Assembly: GCA_000697055.1 (NCBI GenBank)
Contig: JNDT01002232.1
Span: 1 to 64,000 of the forward strand
Length of the DNA: 64,000 nt
DNA from: Saksenaea vasiformis B4078
Taxonomy: Eukaryota; Mucoromycota; Mucoromycetes; Mucorales; Saksenaeaceae
Direction of reading: 5' to 3'
Of this stretch, positions 34,801-48,060 are shown in pieces. A program made the position numbers and the translations under genes. Under the pieces are notes generated by a model. The model searched no databases, was not told where the DNA came from, and saw only the letters and a list, made by a program, of their open reading frames with translations. Every line of letters starts with the position of its first letter. Position 1 is the first letter of the stretch.

Positions 34801-37506
34801 TACATGGAAGAAAAGAAAAAAAAAGAACAATTTCGTTGCTGTGGGATAGATTCAGTTATTCACATGTGTACAAGATTACAGGTCGTTTCTGCCTCAAATT
34901 GGCACCTTTTTGACTCCGAACTCCAGATGAGGCATAAGCTTTCAGCAAAGCGTCGTACAGCCTAATTTCTTGTAAGACGTCTGTCTACCCTTTCGAAAGC
35001 CACACATCGTAAAATCTAAACGTTATAACATGTATTACCAGAATAACAATTCGTGATATTCCATGTTCTTCATAAATAACCCAAAGTAGCAGCAAAATTA
35101 TTTCTGATCGTTATCCATTCACCAGAAAAGGATCTTAGTATATAGCTGATCTTACCGAAATCAGCTCGCGCCTAAAAATCCTCCTCTTAAACAACGATTT
35201 AACGCAATTTGATTGGCACAAGCGGAGTCTTTTACTCATTTTCACAATGGTGCCTGTTTCCAAAGGATGGGAAACCTCCTTCCCGGTGCTATCTTCAGAG
35301 TATACGGTCTCTGGGCTATGCAAGCGGTTGCATGTAGCATTTTCATACATCTACTAAACTATACAATATTTTTAGGCTTGGGAGCTAATGTTTTGGATCT
35401 AACGTCCAAATGAGTTGTTGCACTTACGATCTTACCCATAGCCAGCGCCAAGATGTATAGCATCCCATGCGATTAGCGACTGAATGTCCTTTTTACGCTA
35501 CTTGAAGTTGACTGTGCATTGTTAAGTTTATTTCAAGCTCGCGCCACTAATTATAAAAGCGGCGCGTAGTGGAAGAGCTAGACGGGATCCTGTAAATGAA
35601 AGGCTAGTTGTTGATACCACTATTTTTTGATATATCTCCCGGTTCTTCTCCCAGAGAATAGATATCTTCGTAAAATTTATTTTCTTGCACTATTTCTTCA
35701 AGTAATTCCTTCTTTCTTTGTGGAGTGTCTCTCCTCGCACCGGTTTGGCAACGTCTTTTTCCTACGATATCATCTTTTGTGATGACTTTCTCTTCCGTAT
35801 GACTCGTTCTTGTTGCGATATTCGCTGCAACGCGTCTTCCTACTGTGTCTCCCTTGGAACATCTCTTTTGCAATATGTTGTGTTGCTATACAGATCGTCA
35901 GGTGTGTAGCCGTGATATATTTTCTTTGGCGTACGACCTGATAGAAAAACATTATTACGTACCATGAGCGTTCGGTGCATCAACAAATAGAGACAAAAGT
36001 GCACATCACCGAAGAAAACTCAAGACGCTACGAGTCTACTTGAACATATATCGCAAACCACCAAATGTCCAATGCACTTTCATTGTATGCACAAGTTCCT
36101 AATCAGCAATACAGATATCGCTCAGTTCAATTCAGTGATCTGGAGAGACGCATCTACGTTCTCAAAGTCTATAAAGAGGGCAACGACCAGGACAACTTCA
36201 TTGGGATGACAGAAGTATACAGATTTCAAACGTAGAAAATCCTCCCTTTGTCCCAGTTTGTCATTTCCAAGCACAATACATACATTGAATGAGTCGAAGT
36301 TTCTGTTGAGATTTGCATCTAGCAGTTTATAGAGTCGGTAATCACCTAGATCTTCATCGTAGACGTTCAGCAGTAGCTACATGCTGCTTCAAACGATGAT
36401 TACTTTGTCGCACGATATGAACCAAGAATTCTGTTGTATAATGACACCTACATACTTCGTAATACTCGTTTGAGATCACACACCGGTTATTGTCTACAAG
36501 GTAATAAGGATTGACTGAACATGTTGGTACGACTCTCTGTCGCAGGATATGTACAATGTGGATCCTGTGAAAATTTCTGGAAATGCGTCCTAGGACCGAT
36601 TCCAGCTTCTCGGTGCTCGTTTCAGATCAGCCTTGCTCGTCATGAATGCTATTTCAAAAATGCGCAGGAAAAGCCCGATACTTATGGTCCAGGCAGCAAA
36701 ATCCATGCTGCTCACACTTGTAAGAAAACGTATCGGAGGGACTGGCGGAATGGAGACGCAATGACCTCAGCCAATACGCTACATTCTTAATAGGGCTAAA
36801 AATTACAATAACTCGTCATCAACAATTCCAGCGTTCGTTTGTTAATGGCAAATCTTCGTTAGCCTAGTTAGGATATCAAAGCAAAAAGGGCGACATGGCA
36901 ATTCTCGCATTTTGTTTTGCTTGGTGTTCCGCGGTCAGGAGGGCACTATTACCCAATTTGGAAAGACGTTGCAACATGTTATACATGCAATTGACACAAT
37001 GCAGAAACCAGTGTCATACGGTGATCAGTGCGCTCCTGAACGATGATCAAACCAATTTTGTTATGTTTGGGCGATTGATGTCCATGTGATCGACAGCAGT
37101 GAACTCCATATTGAGTTTTACAATGAAGAGGCGCCTTTTTTCAATTCTTTCTTGTACTTTCGCCAGCTTTTCTGCGCTATGCCAACATTTCACCCCTTTC
37201 TATGCAAATGTGTGGCATGACATGCATTACTTGGTGAACCTTTTTTTTTTTTTTTTTGCTTACATATTTTTTTTTATTGGCGGAAGGTAATTACTGCAGC
37301 CTTTGTATATCTATTTACAATCACGATGACGCCGGGCTGAGATAGCACACAGCCCAGGTACAAGAAAAAAAAAGGTACAAACTATTAAAAAACAACAAGA
37401 AAAACAATTCTATCTATCTACCCAGAATAAATGAAAATAAGGGAGAAAGAAAAATTACAAGGGGATGGTGAAGGGAAAGTAAGATGAATGAAAAGGTATC
37501 AAATCT
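34801..37506. other. Gene-poor spacer with one relic
   Basis: No intact gene is seen. The zone at 36065-36790 has coding-like pieces on both strands (listed separately). The rest is AT-rich, ending in A/T homopolymers near the transporter's 3' end. Confidence 0.45.
36065..36790 (+). pseudogene. Coding-like exons, unidentified
   Basis: A 56-codon frame starts at ATG 36065 (LERRIYVLKVYKEGNDQDNF) and stops at 36233-36235. Two later exon-like pieces splice cleanly: about 36375-36500 (DDYFVARYEPRILLYNDTYI) joins through a 50-nt GT-AG intron to YVQCGSCENFWKCVLGPIPA and on to 36790, a Cys-rich segment. Between them the plus strand is blocked, while the minus strand is open from about 36380 to 36080 (YRLYKLLDANLNRNFDSFNV). 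This is either a dead gene or two overlapping relics. No family is recognised. Confidence 0.25.
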
Positions 37507-38985
37507 CTATTGTTCAAGCTGGAAAGCTCTAACCAAGCCTCTGACGGCATCGATGGTACCATACACACATCCGACGAGACCAAGGACAATCGTCAGAGCA
37601 CAGAAAGCCAATTCGTAGTAGGGCTTGTTTCTCCAGCCTGTCAACTTGAGGTAACAGAAGACAGGCAAAAGGAAGACGAGACCACAGTTGGACAAGGCAC
37701 CAATGAGAGCCATGAAGTAGTTGAAATGCTTGACAAAAATGGCGAGGATGACCAGAACGGCCATGGTGGCCGAACGAATGACAGCACGTGCAAGCCAGGC
37801 ACCGAACTTGCCCAAACGTTCATCGCTGACCTTGGCAAACTTCTCAAACTCGAGGGAAAATGAGGTGGTGTAGATGGGAACAGCAAGGATAACGTGAATC
37901 GTCATGACAATGATAGCGATCAAACGACCAGTGCCGGGATCATTGGGAAGAGAGTCGTAGATAGGCGATGCGGTGGCACGACCGTAGGCCCAGTAACCGG
38001 GAACAGCAGTCATGAGGTATAGGACGGTACAGGTACCCAGACCAGCAGCCAAGGCCCACTTCCATTGATGAGGCTTCCTCAATGCGTGTTCAACGTCTAA
38101 CAGGTTAAAATTTCTTTTCTTAGAACAAAAAAAAGTTCAATGCAGTAAAAAGTTTCGGACTTACGAGGATAGGTGTTAATACCACCATAAGAAAAGGCAA
38201 TTGTAGCCAAGGCTGTAGGGAAACCTGACCAAACAACGCCGTCGGTTTCCACAACGCGTTCGGGGTGACTGTTACGATCCAGAGGGGATTCAATCATGAC
38301 GATGAAGACCGCAATAGCCGTACAAATAGCGCCAATAGCAGAAACTACAGTCACTTCGCGCAATGTTCTCATAACGATGGCAGGAATAAGAAGAATCACA
38401 CCCAGAATAATGGTCCACAGAGGAATGGTCAACTCGCCCACCTAATGATGAACAAATAGGTTAAAAAATAAATAAATAAAAAAAGGGAAGATCAAGATTT
38501 TCACTTACAGTTCCTTTGCAAAGTTCTACCATGTTGTGACCAGCCAAGACAAGATAAAGACCAGGACAACCGAATAAGTTGAGATAATGCAGAGTTGTTG
38601 CGACACCGTAACCAGCCCAACCGAAAGCGGCTTTACCGACTTCTTTGTAATCGTGCAGACGGTGACCAGGTTTATAATACAGACAGCGAATCAAGATGAT
38701 ACCACTGTATACGGCCATGAAGAAGGCAAGCATCATGATTAGAATACCGAGCCAACCACCTTGGGCAAATGCTTGTGGTAGACCGAGAGTTCCTGTACCG
38801 GCGACAATGCAAGTGACGTTGAAATAAGCCGTCATGAAGCCACCTTGGCCATGACCAAATTCGTTGGTAACACTCGAACGCGCATCGTCTTCAATATAAT
38901 TGTCAATAGCAGTTTCTTCGACCTTGAAACTTTCGACCACAGGTGGAGAGGAAGTAGGAGCTGGGTGATACTCTTCAACTGCCAT
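37507..38985 (-). CDS. Amino-acid transporter, AAAP (AVT/Mtr-like) family
   Basis: A proton- or gradient-coupled amino-acid permease of the Aa_trans family. Three exons (38509-38985, 38165-38441, 37507-38096) give 447 aa, typical for the family. About 11 membrane spans. The family start motif appears as FNVTCIVAGTGTLGLPQAFA, followed by GGWLGILIMMLAFF. The mid-protein motif FSYGGINTYPHVEHALRKP crosses the second intron and matches the conserved 'G...P.ie..mr.P' element, confirming that junction. The N-terminal 45 residues are cytosolic and acidic. In fungi this family works at the vacuole (AVT) or plasma membrane (Mtr), and the sequence does not decide which. The ATG at 38985 is the first in frame. 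Confidence 0.9.
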
Positions 38986-40253
38986 CAAATCACTTCTTTT
39001 TGGTTTTTTTTTTTTACAAATTTACGGTGTTTTACAACAAAAGGAAAAAGGAATTAAAAAGGGTGGATTCTTTTTATATCTTATTTAAGGTTTTCGGAAA
39101 GGGGATCGTTAAAACTGTCGCGTGCGCGAGTAGAAAAAAGAAAAGTTAGGTGACAAATTACCAGGAGCAATCCATTGATGCTTTTATAATAAAAAAAATT
39201 TTTTTTTGAAACCATAGGTGAAAAAGATTGGTTGGTTCTATTAAGAATCTCCGTTGGAAATCCGCCATAAAACAAATGGTTCATTCAAATCCCATTTTGC
39301 TGGCGGAGCTGATCCAATTCCACCTTATGGTAGTTGTGGAAAAAGCGCCGCCCCTTTTCCTTTCCAGCTTTTTGCCATGACAAACATAAGATCAACTTTG
39401 AAACAACTTTACTACATGGATCTTAGCAAAAAGTGAAATCGATGTGTTAGATTATTTACCTTACTATGGTAAAATAGCGAAACAATACCGAGATTTACTC
39501 AAAGTTTCGCACGATCTATGTTTCACTGAGCAATATTCAAGGTTGCACCAAGCTCGGTATATTTTTTATTTTCCCACATTTTGAGCCTCTCTCCATTCAT
39601 TCACGATTATTACCGAGCCCAGCCGATTCCCTTTTCTCACGCTCTGATAGTCTACATGATGCCGGCCCCTGACCCTGACCTACCAACCTACAAGACCAAA
39701 AAAAAAAAAAAAGAAGAATGGATGGTGGCACAACAGAACGTGGATATTACTCCCGCCTACCGATAAATTCCTTCTTACTTCCCCTATCTTATCAGTATTC
39801 GACATTGCCTTTTTAAGAACGTCTTGAACGCATCCTATTTGTTGAGTGCTGCAGCTGACATTTGATCGTGGGGCCGTATCATTCGAGCGCCGAAAACAGA
39901 GTAGGATGATCCAACTTTTTTTTTTCTTTCAGCGTAAGACGTGGCTGTCGTAGAAAGAAACTTTACTCTTGGCAAAATTGATCTCAGCAAAAAGTTAAGG
40001 TTACCTGTAATCATGTTGTCATCAATTAGGTCATCTGACGCTTTGTCGGGGGACCAATTTTTAAGCTACCCCACAGCAGAGATGAAAATGCGTCAAATCA
40101 AAACAACTCCTTGAGGATCGCACTGATTAGATTACTGCCAAACCAACAATAGTTAAACTATCATTGTCATCGCAACCGGATATCCAAAAATTCCGCTCTT
40201 TCTTTTTCTGGGGTTAAGGTAAGCACAAGGTTCTTCCAATTTGTTTGTCTTAA
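38986..40253. other. Divergent intergenic region
   Basis: The promoter side of the transporter gene and the upstream part of the dead subtilase copy. The stretch about 40160-40200 resembles the sequence just before the intact subtilase (about 43785-43830), so the duplication includes some upstream DNA. No gene is seen. Confidence 0.5.
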
Positions 40254-42700
40254 ATGATCACCCGATCCATTTCTTGCACTGGTAACCAACATTTGTTTCG
40301 ATGCGGTTACCCTTCAATTCGATACCCATACGTACAAACAATTGCAAAACAACCGTTCAGCATCCGTACGCGTTTGTACGTTATTTGTGACAAACTAAAT
40401 TTCACGGTACACAGACGTGCTCGGCGGATGTTCCTGAGAACCCGGTGTTCTCTTACGTTCCTTACCAATTTCGGCCTTCACAAACAAACCTCGAAAAAAA
40501 AAAGGGAGAGCCTGATATTATCCCATTGGAAAGACTCTTTGTAACTTAGTCGCACAGGCCACATAATGCATGTTTGGATGGACGAGGCATTAAAATGGAT
40601 ATCGATAACGCACCCCGTGCCATCACTGGGAGTTCATGCTACGGTCTTTCTGCATAAACGCCTATTACGCGGTAAAGATTCTTCCGGGATAACTTGCCCT
40701 TATACCCTTTGCTTTTGTTGATTATCAAATGAAACATGCATCTTCATCAACTTTATGTTTCAGACGATCAAGGGATCCATGCATTAAACATGGAACCCAT
40801 GTAGCTGGAAATACAGGTCGGTTTTGTTAAAAAAAAAAGAGAAAGAAAACAAAGTTTCCTATCTAACCTATCACAAGAAATTATGCATTACAAATGGCAA
40901 ACACAACAGCATGAAAAATTCTCGAATGTTGAACGGGCAATGCTTCGTCGTAACACTTGAGGATTTCTAGTTTGTTGCACCAATCACTAGTGTTTCAGAA
41001 GTCAAACGGCAACCAACTGTAGGTTACTTATTTGTTAAATTGACAGTATGAAGCATGTTGTACTGCCATGCTGTGTTGCATGTTTTTACTTAAAGAGTGA
41101 CGCAACTGTCTTGTGTCATTTTAACGCACTGTGAAGCAGGGAGGAGATAAGTAAAGCGGATAACATGCCATCTGTCATTTGCATGTAGTTGAAATGACAT
41201 ATCTGTAGCTAAAAACAACTTGCAGAAAGAGAAAGAAGGACGCAAGGCTAGAAGGAGGTGACGCGCGAAGAGCAAGCAAACAATAGGAGATGGCGCTTTC
41301 TGCCAAGAACAAAAAAGGATGGATTTGCAGTAACACTGTCTGACCTTGCAGGTACCAGGAAAGTAACAATGATTGCGCAACACGGTACAAGCAAACTGCC
41401 TCATAGAAATATTACGTTACGATTTCTTACCCCAATACTGTACGCCCACCAGCTTGATCCTTCAATCTATCGGCACGTGTCGACCGTAGCCTCGGCGAAA
41501 TTGTTATAGGAAATATAGGACCCATGTTCTGCATGTGATGAATTACATTGGAAATCATCCAAGCTTTCATACCATAAAGAGCATTACTCGTAAATCTGAG
41601 AGTCAAAGGAAAAGGTTAGTTTTTTTTAGAACGCACCGTCGGACGACATCTAACCTAACTAGCTGAGATTGATCAAATTGCATGTGACCCTATAAGGGAA
41701 AGGTGAAATCGTCAAACGGTATTGGTTCCACCACGAGGTAGGTGCAGTATCAGCCGCAAAACCGTGCATATCCACAAAGCCGGAGCGGTAGACAAGCGAA
41801 TGGTGGAACCAAAGTATGATGACATATACCAATACTTGTAATGAATCCCTATTAAGCTGCCAGGAACTTCTGTAGTAGAAATTAGTGGCGTAAACTCACG
41901 TATCGAACATTAGACAATCGAAATGCTAGCAATTGCAATGTACGAACGTGTATCCGAGCAAGGCCGAAAACATCGAATTCTCGCTGACAGCTACTCGACT
42001 TCCCACTGAAGAATCCGATGACTAGTAATAATAATAAGAGAAACTATTTGATATCCTTCCAAATGATGTCTCAGATCAGATCTCGCTCCTGTTTATTTTT
42101 TTTTTTTTTGACATGTCCTGTAAATCGGAATGAATCGCAATTTTGCTAGAATACACTACGTCATGAAGTGATTAGGAAAATGGGGTTTGTGAGTGATACA
42201 AAGGAGATAGCGATGACGGGATAAGCTGGGAGAAGAAAAAAAAGACGCACAAGAACTTCTTCCATTCATCCTTCCGGCCGAGGTTTTATCTACCTGGTGC
42301 ATATCAAAGCTATTTTGTAAAGGTCGTCATTCTACTTATAGAACCCTAACAGATCTATATGCCACAATGAACTGTACTCTACGATGCGTTGGGAAAACAG
42401 GGTTTGAGGGGAAAAAAAAAAAAGAAAAAAAGAAAAAAGGAAAACAAGGCTCGCGCAAAATTTTCTTTTCTCCGCAGACAAATGATGTCGTCCTAGGAAC
42501 CATATCCATTTAGACTAGGCTAGGACGATACGGAACGTTTTCAAACCTAATCCTATAAGGAATCCACGCCGATTGTTCTCAAAGCTTCCGAATTGTCGCT
42601 CTGAAGAAAGGAAGGACAGCGTTTGCGGGAGATAGTTAAGCCTAGACTTTTTCCGGCTGCCGATGGCGTACAGGCTCCCCTTCTCAATCTATGACCTCAG
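40254..42700 (+). pseudogene. Decayed subtilase, tandem copy of 43878-47602 gene
   Basis: A collinear but badly degraded paralogue of the intact S8 protease downstream. Matching points: ATGATCACCCGATCC against ATGATCTCCCGAATC (starts); 40570-40620 against LDGQGIK...GID, with about 15 nt lost that held the catalytic Asp; CIKHGTHVAGN (about 40780-40812, His motif kept); 41315-41375 (AVTLSDLAGTRKVTMIAQ against AVALSNLVDAGTIVIVAQ); 41450-41500 (PSIYRHVSTVASAK against PSIGEHVLTVASAD); 41756-41830 (HIHKAGA against NIQKAGA, PA domain); 42065-42115 and 42285-42350; 42505-42560. The Ser region (about 42150-42185) has stops in place of MSGTSMAT. Multiple stops and indels mean no product. The right boundary is approximate. 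Confidence 0.8.
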
Positions 42701-43877
42701 GATCGAGTACCGTTCCACTACCAAAGATTGACCGCATACATGAGCTTTTGTTGCACTTCAAATCTTCAAATTCACTCAGCTTACAAACGAAAGTTTCAGT
42801 AATACCTATTCTACGAGGTAGATAATCTACATCTAAAACTGAAACGACGCACCTACGAAAGGCTGTTGTAGAGTGATATTGTATCGAATAAACAATGAAT
42901 TTTATTCCTCTGAGTAATCAACTGTAATGTGATGCATGGCTGCAGGAAATCAATGATCGTTTACGAGGATTAGCTTCCGCTAGTTCATTCTCCTTTAAGC
43001 ATCCAAATCGACTTGTTGTTGTTGGCTCTACGAGGCGTTCCGCCGAAAACAATGTGATTACTACGGTTCGTAGCTATTTAATAAAATGCCGATATATAGA
43101 TCATAACGTTAAGAAGCTGAAAGATGTGTCTTTGCATTCGAAATTGCACAGATTCTCATAGTGCGCTTCCATAATTTCGAGGGACAGCCAGCCATTCATG
43201 GCGGAGCTGAAACAGTCGATGAGTAACATCATCTTAGCACTTGAAGCTTCTCAAAATCAACAGTTTTCAAGATACGTACATTGCAGGGAATCGACTATAG
43301 CGTTGGAACGGTGTGGGTGGTAAAGTGTCTTTTTCCGACGTAAGGCGGCGCTTTAACAGCAATGTATAGAAGTGAGCGTATGCTGGTATCTCTACTTCTA
43401 CTATCCTGCGAACATCAAGCATTTCCTTCCGTGTAAGCAAAGAAAGACGGTTGCATATGGGCGAGTCCAAGCATCCAATATATTTCAACGTTAGTCATTA
43501 AGACAAGCGCTTTTTCACCATATGGTCAAGCAACTGATACCGATTAGCAAATGAATAACCGTATTGATGATAGCTTATATAGGATGGGTACTCGTCCAAG
43601 TTTACGCTTCTTCGCAAATCTGATTATCGAGTAGGGTTTCGTACAAATGGGTAATCACCGCATTTCGATGTGAAACTTGCCAATAGATGGGACTTTTTGA
43701 AGGTTATCGATGTAATTAGTGACTAGAATCCAGATTCTTGAGAATGAGCTAATTGGATAATTGTCATACAAAAAGTGAAATACCGTTGTCATTGCAACCA
43801 ACATAAAAATTCATATTTTGCTATGACTAGGAATACAATAGTTGCCCTTTGCATTTTACCGTTCAATTTACGCTAAG
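42701..43877. other. Spacer between dead and intact subtilase copies
   Basis: Probably includes the most degraded 3' end of the pseudogene plus the promoter of the intact gene. I can align nothing with confidence after about 42700. No separate gene is seen. Confidence 0.45.
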
Positions 43878-46800
43878 ATGATCTCCCGAATCATTTTGGT
43901 GCTGATATCCGTAATGGTATGTGCCGCAATGGCTACGCGCTATACCATACAGTTTCACTCTCCTCCAGGTGATCGTGAGGCTGCTATGAAGGACCAGGAT
44001 AACTTTCTGGATTATTTGCGAGGAAATGGAATCCGCTTCAACCTGCGCTACAGATACACGGATATTATCAACGCCATTTCCATAGAACTGCTACCGACGG
44101 AGATTTCAGACAACAGTACTATGAAGCCTACCATGTTCCTGAGTCAGACCTTGACGTCTTGTCCCTATGTCCACCGGTACTGGCCTGGAAAACGTTACGC
44201 ACGCCCAAAGACAGTACAAAAACCACGCCAATGGAAAAGTCAGGAGATGGATATACCGAATCTGTCGGCTGCCCATCGTCTGACGAGCGTCTCGCAGGCG
44301 AGAAAACGTGGTTTGGACGGACAGGGCATTAAGATCGGTGTTCTTGACACGGGTATTGATTACACACATCCGGCATTAGGCGGTTGCTTTGGGGTAAGAT
44401 GCAATTATCTTTCGAAGAGCCTTGAGTAACAGAGATGAAATTTTAGTATGGGTGTCCCATTAGTGAAGGCTACGATCTTGTGGGTGACAGTTATGGTGGT
44501 AAATATCCTCTTGACAACGAAACATACGTTTCTATTTACTTTGTTCTATTTGTTAGATGACTCGTTACCTAAGCCGGACGAAGATCCTATGTAAAAGAGA
44601 AAAAGAGAGGCATTCACGCTAGAGTCTTTCTAACCTACATTTTGTAATTATCAAGCGATGTATGCGATGGCCATGGAACACATGTTGCTGGAATTAGTAA
44701 GTTGCTATTGTAGGAAAAAAGAAATGAACTATGCGGTCTGACATTTTCTTCAAGTCATTGCGAACGACACATTCATGGTACCCAAAAAAAAAGTCTCTAA
44801 ATTGTTTGGCTAATAATACTTCTGGATGTGGACCATCAGGGGTTTGAAGGTGTTGCTCCCAAAGCCCAAATAAGTGCTTGGCGGTGTGTACATGTTAATC
44901 TGCAATTTACCATTTCCTAATCATCAATTGGTATAGCATTTTTGGCTGTAGTGGTGATACGGACGACGATATTATCCTTCAGGCAGCGTAAGTTTTCTGA
45001 TTTATTTCAATCACTGCTTGTAGTGCTGAGTCATCTTGTGAGGCAGAGAACTAGCAGCTAAAGCCGGCGTTGATATAATCAACCTTTCATTAGGAGGAGG
45101 ACTAAGTGCATGGCAAGAGGTATTTATAACCAGATACAACACGTAGACGTAGAAGGAATTGTGGATGCAAGAAGCAAAGGAAAAAAAAAAGGTGCAGAAG
45201 GGGATAGGTACGTTTCTCAAGCTTGAAAAAAAAATAATAGGATGCACTCGCGGTGGCACTATCCAACCTTGTCGATGCCGGTACTATAGTGATTGTTGCG
45301 CAAGGCAACGAAGGTCGAGATGGTAAATAAAAGAGTCTGGAAAACAGAGAACGGAAACATACTATTATCGTCGTCATGTTTATATATCTATTGAAAGGAA
45401 TCGCACGGACGCCATCCCCCTCGATTGGCGAACACGTTCTGACAGTAGCTTCAGCAGACAATGGTGAAAGAATAACTCGATTATTGCACGTGATGGATGG
45501 CCCCAAGATCCAATTAAGCTTTGGTACTATAAACGCTCTCTGCCCTCTAATATGAGACTCAATAGTACGAGCGAAAACGACTTTTAGAATATTCTCTATC
45601 AGACGATGACATTTCCATGCTGCCTCAGTTGGTTAATATGAGCTCGATGCCACCAAATAGGCCATGTCGTCCCTTAAGCGAGAATTTGACTGACCAGATG
45701 GTACTGGTACGACCGCAAGGAAAATGCAGGATGGACCGGAAGATAATGAATATCCAAAAAGCCGGGGCGGCTGGAATATTAACGGTGGATCCAGAAGCTG
45801 ACGACAACGTACCAGCATCAGCACTAAACAATATTCAATTGCCAGTGATCTATTTGGAAGGTGACGATGCCGTGGAGCTGTTCAATATGGCATTAAATCG
45901 AACCTTGACTTTGCAATTCACAAGCGACTTAACCGTCGTGCGGACCTCGGAGGCAGTGCCATCAATGTGAGCCAAGAATTGATGACCCAAAAAAAATTTT
46001 TTTTTCTCACAAGCGCTAGTTTTTCCACTTGGGGTTCCGACGCTGAAGTAAAGAGACAGCAAACAAGAATTGATTTTGTTTTCTAATGGGAACCTCTCTC
46101 TAAAGCTGCATCTCAAACCAGATATCGCCGCTGTTGGTGGCTATGTTTTTTCGACATATCCCACAGCTCTAGGTAAAGTTGCCATTCTGCTAGAAGTAAA
46201 AAAGTAAACCATAGAATGTTTAGGTAATTATACAACGATGAGTGGTACAAGTATGGCTACGGTAACGGGAGATCCTGGGACAGAAAAAAAAAAGAAATAG
46301 GATGTACGAGGGCATCTTTTATTTATCATTCCGACTTAGCCTTACTTGTCTGGTTGTATTGCGCTTTATTTGCAAGCACGAGGGCGCCATTCGCCACGTT
46401 TCATATACAAAGCTTTATCAAACCATGCACGTCCCATCATGCATTATCCTATTCCGACTATGCTGGAGTCACCTATAAAACAAGGGTCGGGTTTGGTACA
46501 GGTAAATTAGAGTACACACACACAAAAAAAAAAGAAAGCTTGCACTTACACATTGGATTTTCCCGTTCACAGATATACGACTCGATTAGGAGTGTAACGG
46601 ATGTGGATCCATTCAGATTAGCTTTGAATGACACGGAACACTTCAAACCTAATCATACCTTGATGATCACAAACCGCGCAAACTATGCTCAAACCTATCG
46701 AATGATTCATCGTCCCGCCATCGCAGTCTTCGGTAAGGGAAATTAACGCGACAAGGGGGGGGAGGAAAACGAGAGGAAAAGAAGATAACGAGATTACTTT

Positions 46801-47602
46801 TTTTTCCCACCTGTTCACAGGCTACAGCCTCCAGAAGACTGCTGTGCCTCCGAGAAGACCTAATTACTTGAACATCAGTACCGTTGTTCATTTTGAGCCA
46901 GATACTCTCACTGTGCAACCAGGAGACGTTGGAGAAATCCGGGTCAGCTTCCAGACTCCTCAGGTTACGGAGGAAAATGAGCATTCATTGTACGGTGGAT
47001 ATCTCCAAATTGATGTTGTCGGAGGCACCAATGATACAGAACGCGAGATGATACACGTTCCTTATTTTGGAGCCCTGGGAAACCAACGTGATCTTCCCAT
47101 TTTTGATAGAAAGGTATATGTATCTGCATGTTTGTCGACAGAGGCTCAGAACTCTGTTTAGCAAGGTTACCCGTACATCGGCAATCGGATAGGACGCCCG
47201 ATTTCTGGGCGTCGCGTGTATCGACTCGGTCAAGACGTTTTGCATTTGTATGTGAGGCTCGGAAGCCCCACCTCTATCTTAAAAACGGAGCTAGTTGATA
47301 AGCATAACTTTACATTGGGCAAAATACCAGATGCTTCTGACCGGTGGCTTGCCCGAAATGATCACAGCAAAGATAATTACTACTACGAATACAAATGGAG
47401 AGGCCGGATAAAGTCTGCAAGTCATTCGAATCGCAATCATCGTAACCTTGGCCATTCTCCTCATGTACCTGCTAGTGACTTGACCTCTGGAACATATCGC
47501 ATCAAAGTATCTGCTCTTCGAATGCTTGGGGATCCACATCGACCAGCTGACTGGGAAACCTGGTACTCACCACCATTTGATATTATCACAACGCGAAATT
47601 GA
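43878..47602 (+). CDS. Secreted subtilisin-like serine protease (S8) with PA domain
   Basis: A secreted or wall-associated endopeptidase. Eighteen exons, all joining in phase, give 846 aa: 43878-44393, 44447-44498, 44557-44590, 44656-44696, 44755-44777, 44840-44883, 44937-44987, 45047-45119, 45241-45322, 45398-45463, 45603-45966, 46014-46047, 46106-46172, 46224-46261, 46340-46501, 46573-46732, 46821-47113, 47162-47602. Signal peptide MISRIILVLISVMVCAAMA; I9-like prodomain (about 25-135); catalytic Asp157 in VLDTGID, His207 in DGHGTHVAG, oxyanion Asn301 in AQGNEG, Ser492 in SGTSMATP. A PA insert occupies about 330-450 (NIQKAGAAGILTVDPE). The C-terminal third is beta-rich (Fn3-like, about 560-846), as in Vpr/C5a-peptidase-type enzymes. 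The triad is complete, so it should be active. Exons as short as 23 nt are notable. A dead tandem copy lies upstream. Confidence 0.9.
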
Positions 47603-47628
47603 TATCTGTATCTAAAATTTTGATTCGC

Positions 47629-47634
47629 AATAAA
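47629..47634 (+). terminator. Poly(A) signal AATAAA
   Basis: AATAAA 27 nt after the subtilase stop codon; position fits 3' end formation. Confidence 0.4.
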
Positions 47635-48042
47635 AAGGGTCGTTGAACGAATCCTGTTCGTTTCGTTGCCCGTAACTAAGACCTTCCAAATATTATCTCG
47701 CAATATTCGACATGGTCGCACCTTTCTCTTGTGTAACTTAGCCTTGACAAAGTAATGAAGTAGTGCCGCCTACTTACACGGCCTTTAGCAGTATCTAATG
47801 ATACATAGGCATGTCAATAAACCGGGATGTTCCACTGCATATATGCACCAAGAACCAATGGCGTCGTCATGTCTATCGATATCTTCTAGGTTGCTTGGTT
47901 GGTGTTCCATGTGTCACGATCACAAATAGACCGTGCACCATAAAATAACCGACTAAGAAAGTCCTCTTTCTTCTTCTTTTTTTTTCTTCCTACCTTTTTT
48001 TTTTATTTTATTATATTTCTTTTTTTTTTCGTTTTGTTACTC

Positions 48043-48060
48043 ATGAAGGCAAAACAATGA
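48043..48060 (+). promoter_or_regulatory. uORF overlapping the 7-TM gene start
   Basis: A five-codon upstream frame, ATG AAG GCA AAA CAA TGA, whose stop shares bases with the main start codon at 48057-48059 (ATGA overlap). Such an arrangement allows termination-reinitiation or strong dampening of the main frame. It is seen directly in sequence, and its use depends on the transcript start. Confidence 0.45.

Noticed and set aside
41090..41404. 104-codon minus-strand frame and its sibling at 41175-41390
   Set aside because: They lie antisense to the subtilase pseudogene exon block at 41315-41500, which explains the sequence better.
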